Source: Tardiphaga sp. (GTDB taxonomy: Bacteria; Pseudomonadota; Alphaproteobacteria; Rhizobiales; Xanthobacteraceae). From it: 9,170 nt of DNA. Positions 1 to 6,171 of the stretch are shown piece by piece. Within the stretch, counting starts at the first letter, position 1, and each line of letters starts with the position of its first letter. The translations under genes were made by a program, and so were the position numbers. The notes under the pieces were generated by a model. The model was not told the origin of the DNA and searched no databases. It worked only from the letters and a program-made list of their open reading frames with translations. The stretch spans positions 1 through 9,170 of the forward strand of contig JACMOT010000018.1 in NCBI GenBank assembly GCA_014377915.1, given 5' to 3'.

Positions 1-2721
1 ATTGCGCTGGCGCTGGCCGCGACCCACCGGTCGCAGCCCGACCAGCGCCGGGCGCGCCGGATCGTCCAGCGCCTCGCGCTCCGCCATCGCGCGGCCGATA
101 TAGTCTTTTTTTTGTGACATCATCCCGCCGAGGCCGAGGTCGCGCGCCACGGTCTGGCCGTTGAGCTCGGAGCCGGCGACATGGCCCTTCTCGATCCGCA
201 TCACGCTGAGCGCCTCGGTGCCGTACAGCGTCGCGCCGAAGGCCTCGCCGGCGGCCATCAGCGCGCGCAGCAGCGCCTCGCCATAGCCCGCGGGCGCGGC
301 GATCTCAAAGGCCAATTCGCCGGAGAACGAGACGCGGAACAGCCGCAGCGGAATCTCGCCAAACCATTTAAATGTCGCGCAGCCCATGTAGGGAAACGCC
401 TCGTTGGAAAGTTCGATGGCGTCGCCGAGCAGGGCCCGCAGCAATTCACGCGCGCGCGGACCGGCGACGGCATATTGCGCCCATTGCTCGGTCACCGAGA
501 CCATCTGCACATCGAGCTCCGGCCACAGCACCTGATGGCCATATTCCAGATGCTGCATCACCCGGCCGGCGTTCACCGTGGTGGTGGTCATGACGTAGTG
601 AAGCGGCGACAGCCGCGCCACGGTGCCGTCATCCAGCACAAAGCCGTCCTCGCGCAGCATCACGCCGTAGCGCGTCTTGCCCACCGCCAGTGTGGAAAAG
701 GTGTTGATATAGATTCGATCGAGAAAAGTGCCGACGTCGGAGCCCAGAAGTGCGATCTTGCCCAGCGTCGAGACATCGCAGATGCCGACGCTGGAGCGCA
801 CCGCCTTGACCTCGCGGGTGACGCTGGTCAGCCAGTCCCTCTCACCCGGCGCATTGAACCATTGCGCGCGCATCCAGGGACCTGCCTCGACGAAATTGGC
901 GCCGGCGCCGGCGGCATAGACATGGCTCGCCGTCTGCCGGGTCAGCTTGAAATGTGTTCCGCGGTGCAGCCCGGCAAAGGCGCCGATCGCCACCGGCACC
1001 TGCGGCGGCCGCGCGCGGGTGGTGCCGGTCTCTGCGATGGTCTTCTGAATCGCGCCGGCCAGAATGGCGAGGCCGTTGACGCTCGAGGTCTTGCCCTGGT
1101 CGGTGGCCATGCCGAGCGTGGTGTAGCGCTTCAGCTGCTCGACCGAGCGAAACCCTTCCTGCGCGGCCAGCGCGACGTCGGCGGCGGTGACGTCGTTCTG
1201 CAGGTCGACAAAGGCCTTGGCGCGCGATCCTGCGAACAGCCAGGTCGGCGTGACGCCGTAGGCCTCATCGCTGGCGGCGATCTGTTTCGGTGGCTGTGGC
1301 TCAAATCCCGCGCGCGTCGCGGCTTCAGCTCCGGCACGTGCGCCGTCGCGCAGGGCTTCGCCCAGCGTCCAGCGTGCCGACGCGGCGCCCGCGATCTGCA
1401 GGCCTTTTGGCGTGGTGTCACAAAGAAACGCCGAGGCTGCTTGAGACCAATTGCCCTTGCTGCCGAGGTGGGTGGCGATGCCGATGTTCGGCGTCCAGCC
1501 GCCGCTGACGCCGAGGGTGGCGGCATGGATGCTCCGCGTTCTGCCGCTGCTATCGATGATGCTGATCGTGTTCAGCCGGCGATAGCCGGATGTGTCGGTG
1601 ACATGCGCGCCACAGAATTGCGGGGCGTCGCCGGCGAGGTTTCGCACCCCGGACGAGACGTCGCCGCGCGCATCGATCACGGCGGCGATCTCGATGCCGG
1701 CCTGTCGCAGGTCGAAGGCGCTGCGCCAGCCGTCATCCGACGTCGTGAAGATCGCCACGCGCCGTCCAGCAGCAACGCCAAAACGGTTGGCATAGGTCCG
1801 CAGCGCCGAGGCGAGCAGAATGCCGGGCCGGTCATTGCCAGGAAACACCAGCGGTCGTTCCGTCGCACCCGCGGCGAGCACGCATTGGCGGGCGACGATC
1901 TTCCACAACCGCTGCCGCGGCGTGAATTCCGCCGGCACGGGCAGATGATCCGATACCCGCTCGATGGCGCCATATTCGCCGTCATAGGCGCCGAATACCG
2001 CCGTGCGTTTCAGGATACGCAGATTGGGCATCGAGCCCAGTTCGGCCTCTGCCAGCGCGGCCCACGAGGCTGCCGTGACGTCGTCGATGTGCGCCGTCTC
2101 GCTCAGCAACCGTCCGCCGAGCACAAAATCCTCTTCCGCCAGAATCACCCGCGCTCCGGCGCGGCCGGCGGCGAGCGCACTGGCCAGGCCCGCGGGGCCG
2201 GCGCCGATCACCAGCAGGTCGCAGAACGCGTGCGACTTTTCGTAACAGTCGGGATCGTCCTGTCCGCTCAGCGCGCCCAGCCCGGCGGAGGCCCGGATCG
2301 CCGGCTCGTAGAATTTTTCCCAGAACGACGCCGGCCACATGAAGGTCTTGTAGTAGAAGCCGGCATTGAGCAGCGGCCCGGCCAGTTGATGCACGGCGCG
2401 CAGGTCGAACTTCGGCGACGGCCAGCAATTCTGGCTGCTGGCTTCCAGCCCGTCGAACAACTCGACAGTTGTGGCCTTGGTGTTGGGTTCGGCCCGCGCG
2501 CCGGCGCGCAGCGTGACCAGCGCATTCGGCTCCTCGGGACCGGCCGAGAAGATGCCGCGCGGGCGATGATATTTGAATGAGCGGCCGACCAGCATGACTT
2601 CGTTGGCGAGCAGCGCCGAGGCCAGCGTGTCGCCGGCATGGCCGCTGTAGTCCTTGCCGTCGAAGCGGAACGATAGTTTCCGTGTGCGGTCGATCAGCCC
2701 GCCGGCGGCAAGGCGGCTCAT
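1..2721 (-). CDS. soxA: Sarcosine oxidase alpha subunit, 3' end outside window
   Basis: Large subunit of heterotetrameric sarcosine oxidase, a cytoplasmic flavoenzyme that turns sarcosine, tetrahydrofolate and O2 into glycine, 5,10-methylene-tetrahydrofolate and H2O2. I see 907 uninterrupted codons and no stop before the window edge; family members are usually about 960-1000 residues, so only the C-terminal tail is missing. Residues about 10-95 form the N-terminal ferredoxin-like (Fer2_4-type) domain, containing GRSFKYHRPRGIFSAGPEEPN. A dinucleotide-binding GAGPAG lies at residues 173-178, followed by VILAEED. From about residue 600 comes the GcvT-like folate-binding half, including VTREVKAVRSSVGICDVSTLGK. 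The start is ATG at 2721, which overlaps the soxD stop as ATGA, so the two are likely translationally coupled. An 8-base A run (106-113 on the plus strand) encodes the QKK near the visible end and does not break the frame. Confidence 0.95.
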   Translation of the reverse strand, partial: MSRLAAGGLIDRTRKLSFRFDGKDYSGHAGDTLASALLANEVMLVGRSFKYHRPRGIFSAGPEEPNALVTLRAGARAEPNTKATTVELFDGLEASSQNCWPSPKFDLRAVHQLAGPLLNAGFYYKTFMWPASFWEKFYEPAIRASAGLGALSGQDDPDCYEKSHAFCDLLVIGAGPAGLASALAAGRAGARVILAEEDFVLGGRLLSETAHIDDVTAASWAALAEAELGSMPNLRILKRTAVFGAYDGEYGAIERVSDHLPVPAEFTPRQRLWKIVARQCVLAAGATERPLVFPGNDRPGILLASALRTYANRFGVAAGRRVAIFTTSDDGWRSAFDLRQAGIEIAAVIDARGDVSSGVRNLAGDAPQFCGAHVTDTSGYRRLNTISIIDSSGRTRSIHAATLGVSGGWTPNIGIATHLGSKGNWSQAASAFLCDTTPKGLQIAGAASARWTLGEALRDGARAGAEAATRAGFEPQPPKQIAASDEAYGVTPTWLFAGSRAKAFVDLQNDVTAADVALAAQEGFRSVEQLKRYTTLGMATDQGKTSSVNGLAILAGAIQKTIAETGTTRARPPQVPVAIGAFAGLHRGTHFKLTRQTASHVYAAGAGANFVEAGPWMRAQWFNAPGERDWLTSVTREVKAVRSSVGICDVSTLGKIALLGSDVGTFLDRIYINTFSTLAVGKTRYGVMLREDGFVLDDGTVARLSPLHYVMTTTTVNAGRVMQHLEYGHQVLWPELDVQMVSVTEQWAQYAVAGPRARELLRALLGDAIELSNEAFPYMGCATFKWFGEIPLRLFRVSFSGELAFEIAAPAGYGEALLRALMAAGEAFGATLYGTEALSVMRIEKGHVAGSELNGQTVARDLGLGGMMSQKKDYIGRAMAEREALDDPARPALVGLRPVGRGQRQRN

Positions 2722-2975
2722 GACGTCGCCTCGCCATGCGCGAGTTCCGCGGCCAGAATTTCGTGGGTAGTCGTATTGCGCGTCACGGTGAGCCAGGCAT
2801 GGCAGCCGGCGGAATGGTACCAGTGCTCGCTGTGCTCGCCGGCCTTGTTATCGCGCAGATAGACATAGTCGTACATGACGTCGGCGCCGGGCGCCGGACG
2901 CGTCAGCGTGGCGTCGCCCTGATAGGCGAATTCGGTGATGTCGCGGAGACCGCAGAAAGGGCAGGGGATGCGCAT
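2718..2975 (-). CDS. soxD: Sarcosine oxidase delta subunit
   Basis: Small zinc-binding subunit (85 residues) of heterotetrameric sarcosine oxidase. It starts with MRIPCPFCG and contains HWYHSAGCHAWL. Cys5, Cys8, His54 and Cys58 match the Cys-Cys-His-Cys zinc site known for this subunit. Length is normal for the family. The gene begins 6 bp after the soxB stop and ends in an ATGA overlap with soxA, giving the usual order B-D-A. No strong Shine-Dalgarno sequence is visible before the ATG, which fits coupling to soxB translation. The identification is clear from the motifs and from the neighbours. Confidence 0.96.
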   Translation of the reverse strand: MRIPCPFCGLRDITEFAYQGDATLTRPAPGADVMYDYVYLRDNKAGEHSEHWYHSAGCHAWLTVTRNTTTHEILAAELAHGEATS

Positions 2976-2981
2976 GTCGGC

Positions 2982-4232
2982 TCAATGCAAATTGGGTTGG
3001 GCGCCCTGGCCCTTTTCGTCGAGAATGGCGCCGATCCGAAAACGGTCGAAGCGCAGCCCGGCGGCGGCGGGATGCAGCGCATCCGTCGCCAGCAGATGTG
3101 CGAACACCAGCCCGGAGCCCGGCGTCGCCTTGAAGCCGCCATAGCACCAGCCGGCATTCAGATAGAGCCCGTCGACCGGGGTGCGGTCGATGATCGGCGA
3201 GCCGTCCATCGACATGTCGACCAGGCCGCCCCAGCTGCGCAGCATCCGCGCCCGGCCGATCGCCGGCATCAAGGCCATGCCGCCCTCGCAGACATCCTCG
3301 GCCACTGGCAGGTTACCGCGCTGGGCGTAGGAGTTGTAGCCGTCGATATCGCCACCGAACACCAGCCCGCCCTTGTCGGACTGGCTTATATAGAAGTGCC
3401 CGGCGCCGAAGGTGATGACCCCGGGGATCACCGGCTTCAGCCCCTCGGACACGAAGGCCTGCAGCACATGGCTCTCGATCGGCAGCCGCAGCCCGGCCAT
3501 CTCGGCGACCCGCGAACTGGACCCGGCAACGGCGAGGCCGATTTTCTTCGCTCGGATTTTTCCGCGCGTCGTCGTCACGCCGCTGACGCGACCATCGACG
3601 ATATCAATGCCGGTCACCTCGCAGTTCTGGATCACGTCGACGCCGCGGCTGGAGGCTGCGCGCGCAAACCCCCAGGCGACGGCGTCATGGCGCACGGTGC
3701 CGCCGCGCTTCTGCAGTAGCCCGCCCTGGATCGGGAACCGGGCGGCGTCGAAATTCAGGAATGGATAGAGCTGGCGGACGCCGTCGCGGTCGAGCAGTTC
3801 GGCATCGACGCCGTTCAGCCGCATCATGTTGCCGCGCCTTGCATAGGCGTCGCGCTGGCCGTCGGAATGGAACAAATTGAGCACGCCGCGCTGGCTGACC
3901 ATGGCGTTGTAGTTAATATCCTGCTCCAGCCCCTCCCACAATTTCAGCGACAATTCGTACAGCGAGATGTTCGGCGACAGCAGATAGTTGGAGCGGATGA
4001 TGGTGGTGTTGCGGCCGATATTGCCTGACCCGATCCAGCTCTTTTCCAGCACCGCGATATTCTTCAGGCCATATTCCCTGGCGAGGTAATAGGCCGTCGC
4101 CAGGCCATGGCCGCCGCCGCCGACGATCACGATGTCATATTCGGCTTTTGGCGCGGCATCGCGCCATTGCGGCGCCCAGCCGCGGTGGCCGGACAGCGTC
4201 TGTGTGATGAGGGAGGTCAGCGAATAGCGCAT
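2982..4232 (-). CDS. soxB: Sarcosine oxidase beta subunit
   Basis: FAD-dependent catalytic subunit of heterotetrameric sarcosine oxidase (DAO family). It carries the sarcosine-oxidising site and helps hold the covalent FMN at the alpha/beta interface. From the ATG at 4232 it is 416 residues, the usual size. It begins MRYSLTSLITQTLSG and continues EYDIVIVGGGGHGLATAYYL, the Rossmann GxGxxG for FAD, then NIGRNTTIIRSNYL, which is characteristic of SoxB. The histidine in RHDAVAWGFARAA (His182 counted from this start) is my candidate for the flavinylated residue, by analogy with characterised enzymes. A longer frame opens at TTG 4262, but family members begin at the MRYS segment, so I chose ATG 4232; the Shine-Dalgarno (GGAT) is weak. 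First recognised gene of the sox cluster. Confidence 0.95.
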   Translation of the reverse strand: MRYSLTSLITQTLSGHRGWAPQWRDAAPKAEYDIVIVGGGGHGLATAYYLAREYGLKNIAVLEKSWIGSGNIGRNTTIIRSNYLLSPNISLYELSLKLWEGLEQDINYNAMVSQRGVLNLFHSDGQRDAYARRGNMMRLNGVDAELLDRDGVRQLYPFLNFDAARFPIQGGLLQKRGGTVRHDAVAWGFARAASSRGVDVIQNCEVTGIDIVDGRVSGVTTTRGKIRAKKIGLAVAGSSSRVAEMAGLRLPIESHVLQAFVSEGLKPVIPGVITFGAGHFYISQSDKGGLVFGGDIDGYNSYAQRGNLPVAEDVCEGGMALMPAIGRARMLRSWGGLVDMSMDGSPIIDRTPVDGLYLNAGWCYGGFKATPGSGLVFAHLLATDALHPAAAGLRFDRFRIGAILDEKGQGAQPNLH

Positions 4233-4316
4233 CAGGGGATCCGGCGGCGGCAAGGTGCTCAATGTTGCCCGAAACGGCGGCGATGACTAGGCCCAAGGCC
4301 ACATAGAGCAGTCCGT

Positions 4317-4341
4317 CCAGGCCATGCCTGCTATGGCCTGG
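4317..4341. other. Perfect 9-bp inverted repeat over the small-protein stop
   Basis: CCAGGCCAT (4317-4325) pairs perfectly with ATGGCCTGG (4333-4341) around a 7-base loop. The right arm includes the stop codon of the small membrane protein. Neither strand shows a T-run after the stem, so it is not a classical intrinsic terminator. It may be a weak terminator, an mRNA processing or stability hairpin, or an attenuating structure between the small gene and soxB. The structure is seen directly; its role is inference. Confidence 0.5.
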
Positions 4342-4459
4342 CGAGCCAAAAACCGCCGACGACAAGAATCATGGCCAGGGCGACGATGATGCCGAGCACC
4401 GTGGCGCTGATGGCGAGCAGGCCGTGGGCTTCGAGCCAGCCGCGTAACGCTTTTTCCAT
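4331..4459 (-). CDS. Small single-pass membrane protein, unknown function
   Basis: A 42-residue open frame, not recognised as any family. It begins MEKALRGWLEAHG, an amphipathic charged start, followed by a hydrophobic segment at about residues 14-38 (LLAISATVLGIIVALAMILV and onward), and ends FWLARP. This is a plausible single transmembrane helix. GGGAGG lies 11 bases before the ATG, a slightly long but good Shine-Dalgarno. The same frame stays open further upstream, but that part is antisense to the reductase gene. It is co-directional with soxB, which begins 98 bp after its stop, so it could be the first gene of the sox transcript. A hairpin overlaps its stop. Existence is likely from the Shine-Dalgarno and the helix; function is unknown. 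Confidence 0.6.
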   Translation of the reverse strand: MEKALRGWLEAHGLLAISATVLGIIVALAMILVVGGFWLARP

Positions 4460-4470
4460 GGTCCGATGAA

Positions 4471-4476
4471 CCTCCC
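4471..4476 (-). promoter_or_regulatory. Shine-Dalgarno of the small membrane protein
   Basis: Reads GGGAGG on the minus strand, 11 bases before the ATG at 4459. It is the main support that the 42-residue frame is a real gene and that it starts here. Confidence 0.55.
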
Positions 4477-4554
4477 GCCGAATTGAATGTTGCTTTTGGC
4501 CTGCGCAGCGTATCAAACGGCCGCCGCGCCGTCCCCCTCGTCGAGACATTATCC

Positions 4555-4558
4555 GGAG
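4555..4558 (+). promoter_or_regulatory. Ribosome binding site deciding the reductase start
   Basis: GGAG ends 6 bases before the ATG at 4565. The upstream in-frame ATG at 4487 has no comparable site, so this favours the shorter protein. Confidence 0.6.
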
Positions 4559-4564
4559 ATCATT

Positions 4565-5386
4565 ATGGACCATCTGCACACCCAGGGCATCGACATGCCC
4601 AAACTCGGCCTCGGTACCTTTCGCCTGCAGGGCGATGCCTGCCGCGCGGCGGTGGAGAGCGCGCTGGGCCTCGGCTATCGCCACATCGACACCGCCGAGA
4701 TGTATGGCAATGAGGACGGCGTCGGCGCCGGTATGGCTGCCTCGGGCGTCAAGCGCGACGATATCCACCTCACGACAAAAGTCTGGCACGAGAACCTGGC
4801 GCCGGATGCGATCCGGCGCGCCTTCGATGCCAGCCTGAAGAAGCTCAGGCTCGATTATGTCGATCTCTATCTGGTGCACTGGCCGTCGAAGGGCATGAAC
4901 CTGCCCGCGATGTTCGAGACGCTGGTAAAACTGAAGGAGCAGGGCCGCACCCGCGCCATCGGCGTCGCCAATTTCACCGTGCCGCTGCTGAGGCAGGTGG
5001 TGGAAGAGATCGGCGCGCCGATCGCCTGCAATCAGGTCGAGTATCATGTACTGCTCGACCAGTCGAAGGTGCTGGACTATCTGCGCAGCCATTCGATCCC
5101 GCTGGTCGCCTATTGCCCGCTGGCGCAGGGCAAGGTGGTCGACAACGCCGTATTGCGGAAGATCGGCGCCAAGCACCACGCCAGCGCGGCGCAGGTGGCG
5201 CTGAAATGGCTGCTCGACCAGGATGGCGTCGCGGCGATTCCGAAGGCGTCGCGTGCCGAGAGCCAGCAGGCCAATCTCGACGCATTGAAAGTGCCGCTCG
5301 ACGATGAGGACCGGGCCGCGATCGCCGCGCTGCCGAAAGACCAGCGTCTGGTCAATCCGGCGGCGTTCGCGCCGAACTGGGACTGA
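4565..5386 (+). CDS. dkgB: Aldo/keto reductase, 2,5-didehydrogluconate reductase B type
   Basis: NADPH-dependent cytosolic reductase of the AKR superfamily, 273 residues. The sequence shows GLGTFRLQ near the start, then GYRHIDTAEMYGNE, LTTKVWHENL and YVDLYLVHWPS. These supply the catalytic tetrad Asp42, Tyr47, Lys72 and His105. Further on are GVANFT, CNQVEYH and the cofactor-binding IPKASRAESQQANL. The C-terminus RLVNPAAFAPNWD closely parallels that of E. coli DkgB, which reduces 2,5-diketo-D-gluconate and also methylglyoxal and other aldehydes. The actual substrate here cannot be told from sequence. The start at 4565 follows a GGAG site. A longer frame from 4487 would add 26 residues (MLLLACAAYQ...) not seen in this family. 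The gene stands alone, divergent from the small membrane protein and convergent with nikR. Confidence 0.88.
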   Translation: MDHLHTQGIDMPKLGLGTFRLQGDACRAAVESALGLGYRHIDTAEMYGNEDGVGAGMAASGVKRDDIHLTTKVWHENLAPDAIRRAFDASLKKLRLDYVDLYLVHWPSKGMNLPAMFETLVKLKEQGRTRAIGVANFTVPLLRQVVEEIGAPIACNQVEYHVLLDQSKVLDYLRSHSIPLVAYCPLAQGKVVDNAVLRKIGAKHHASAAQVALKWLLDQDGVAAIPKASRAESQQANLDALKVPLDDEDRAAIAALPKDQRLVNPAAFAPNWD

Positions 5387-5398
5387 TCTCGCTCACTT

Positions 5399-5440
5399 CC
5401 CTCTCCCCCGGCGCCGCGAAGCGACGTTGGCGGGAGAGGG
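5399..5440. terminator. CCCTCTCCC/GGGAGAGGG hairpin after the reductase gene
   Basis: CCCTCTCCC (5399-5407) is perfectly complementary to GGGAGAGGG (5432-5440) across a 24-base GC-rich loop that can itself fold weakly. It begins 12 bases after the reductase stop codon. It lacks a T-run, so it is either a GC-rich terminator or an intergenic interspersed palindrome; elements with CCCTCTCCC arms are frequent between genes in Bradyrhizobium-type genomes. The pairing is seen directly; the role is inferred. Confidence 0.5.
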
Positions 5441-5481
5441 GCGCTCGCGTTGAGTGCTTGAACGATGATCCCCTCAGCCTT

Positions 5482-5588
5482 CATTGCGAGGTAAGGGGAA
5501 AGCCAATTGGCTTACCCCTTGCGACGAAGCAATCCAGTTCTTTCTTTGCGGTCCGCTGGATTGCCGCGTCGCTTCGCTCCTCGCAACG
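5482..5588. repeat. Interspersed REP-like palindrome with interrupted left arm
   Basis: The right arm runs 5556-5588 and its reverse complement reads CGTTGCGAGG, AGCGAA, then GCGACGCGGCAATCCAG. The left arm has the matching CATTGCGAGG (5482-5491) and GCGACGAAGCAATCCAG (5521-5537), but AGCGAA is replaced by 29 other bases (5492-5520). The arms flank an 18-base centre. I recognise the arm sequence as the common palindromic intergenic repeat of Bradyrhizobium/Rhodopseudomonas-like genomes. It lies between the convergent reductase and nikR genes, ending 24 bases from the nikR stop, and may act as a bidirectional terminator or mRNA stabiliser. Confidence 0.75.
5493..5520. repeat. Nested 28-bp palindrome inside the left repeat arm
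   Basis: AAGGGG, AAAGCC and AA pair with TT, GGCTTA and CCCCTT to give 14 base pairs with a single A-A mismatch and no loop, centred on AATT. It lies exactly where the opposite arm has AGCGAA, so it looks like a replacement or insertion within the larger repeat. Confidence 0.7.
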
Positions 5589-5612
5589 ACGCCTGATAGT
5601 GCGTGGCTGGAT

Positions 5613-6080
5613 TCACTTGTGCGAATGCGGCTTCTTCTTTGCGACGGGCTTCTTTTTCTCGCTTCTGGCTGCGGTCGGCATCATCACTACCCGCCCGTAT
5701 TTCACGCCGCGCTCGGCGATGATGTGATCCGCAAAATGCCGCAGCTCGTCGCCGGGGCCGCGCAGCGCGGTGACCTCCATGCAATGGTCGTCGTCGAGGT
5801 GCACGTGCAGCGTCGCCAGTGAAAGGTCGTGGTGGTGGTGATAGCTGTCGACCAGCCGCCGCGATAGGTCGCGCGCGGCATGGTCGTAGACATAGACCAG
5901 GGCTGCGACGCATTCGCCGTTGTTGTCGTCCGGTTGCCCCTTGTCCTGAACCGCCTGCTGCAGGCCGGCGCGGGTCAGATCGCGGATCGCCTCGGACCGG
6001 TTCTGGTAGCCGTGCTCGGTGATCATGGCATCGAGGTCTTCCATCAAATCGTCGTCGAGCGTGATCGTGATGCGCTGCAT
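5613..6080 (-). CDS. nikR: Nickel-responsive transcriptional regulator NikR
   Basis: Ribbon-helix-helix repressor that binds DNA when loaded with nickel. The first 50 residues (MQRITITLDDDLMEDLD ... GYQNRSEAIRDLTRAGL) are the RHH DNA-binding domain, nearly identical at the start to E. coli NikR. The ACT-like nickel domain follows (about 55-135). His81 in HHHHDLS, His92 and His94 in LHVH, and Cys100 in DDHC correspond to E. coli His76, His87, His89 and Cys95, so the high-affinity nickel site is complete. The protein is 155 residues, about 20 longer than E. coli NikR, because of a Lys/His-rich tail ending KKKPHSHK. GAGGG precedes the ATG. A NikR operator 14 bp upstream suggests autoregulation as well as control of the divergent receptor gene. 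Confidence 0.96.
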   Translation of the reverse strand: MQRITITLDDDLMEDLDAMITEHGYQNRSEAIRDLTRAGLQQAVQDKGQPDDNNGECVAALVYVYDHAARDLSRRLVDSYHHHHDLSLATLHVHLDDDHCMEVTALRGPGDELRHFADHIIAERGVKYGRVVMMPTAARSEKKKPVAKKKPHSHK

Positions 6081-6094
6081 GGGTCCCTCAAAAA

Positions 6095-6122
6095 GTATGA
6101 TGTTTTATTGACTTCGTCATAC
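6095..6122. promoter_or_regulatory. NikR operator
   Basis: GTATGA (6095-6100), 16 bases, then TCATAC (6117-6122): an exact match in both half-sites and in spacing to the NikR consensus known from the E. coli nik promoter. The symmetry extends one more base on each side (A...T). It lies in the 91-bp gap between divergent nikR and the TonB-dependent receptor, 14 bp from the nikR start and 49 bp from the receptor start, so it can repress both. Confidence 0.93.
6108..6113 (+). promoter_or_regulatory. Possible -35 box of the receptor promoter
   Basis: TTGACT lies inside the 16-base centre of the NikR operator, on the receptor strand. No good -10 hexamer follows at 16-18 bases, so the call is tentative. 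If correct, bound NikR would directly block RNA polymerase. Confidence 0.3.
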
Positions 6123-6171
6123 TCGTCATGTCAGTTTGCCGGTGTTGGAACCAGCATAGCCCGTCGGCGCC

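Noticed and set aside
181..2580. 799-residue open frame on the plus strand
   Set aside because: It is the codon-aligned antisense of soxA, which has clear family motifs; its low-complexity Arg/Gly/Ala-rich product is typical of antisense frames in GC-rich DNA.
2736..3719. 327-residue plus-strand frame across soxD and soxB
   Set aside because: It lies opposite two well-identified sox genes and shows no family motif.
4287..4325. 12-codon minus-strand frame rich in tryptophan (MAWTDCSMWPWA), which resembles a leader peptide
   Set aside because: The Shine-Dalgarno is weak and the sox operon has no tryptophan link; TGGCC-rich DNA gives such frames by chance.
4135..4365. 76-residue minus-strand frame with a hydrophobic N-terminus
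   Set aside because: It starts at TTG inside the small-protein gene and overlaps the soxB 5' region out of frame; no family recognised.
4487..4564. N-terminal extension of the reductase (MLLLACAAYQ...), which resembles a lipobox
   Set aside because: It has no Shine-Dalgarno and no basic n-region, and the family is cytosolic; the GGAG-preceded ATG at 4565 fits homologue length.
4460..5179. Long minus-strand extension upstream of the small membrane protein
   Set aside because: It is antisense to the aldo/keto reductase; only the part from ATG 4459, with its own Shine-Dalgarno, looks like a gene.
5110..5484. 124-residue minus-strand frame beginning in the intergenic palindromes
   Set aside because: It translates repeat DNA and the antisense of the reductase; such frames are common false annotations next to CCCTCTCCC elements.
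5482..5588. Possible CRISPR or small-RNA locus suggested by strong palindromes
   Set aside because: There is a single inverted pair, with no direct repeats separated by unique spacers and no adjacent cas genes; it fits an interspersed palindromic repeat better.
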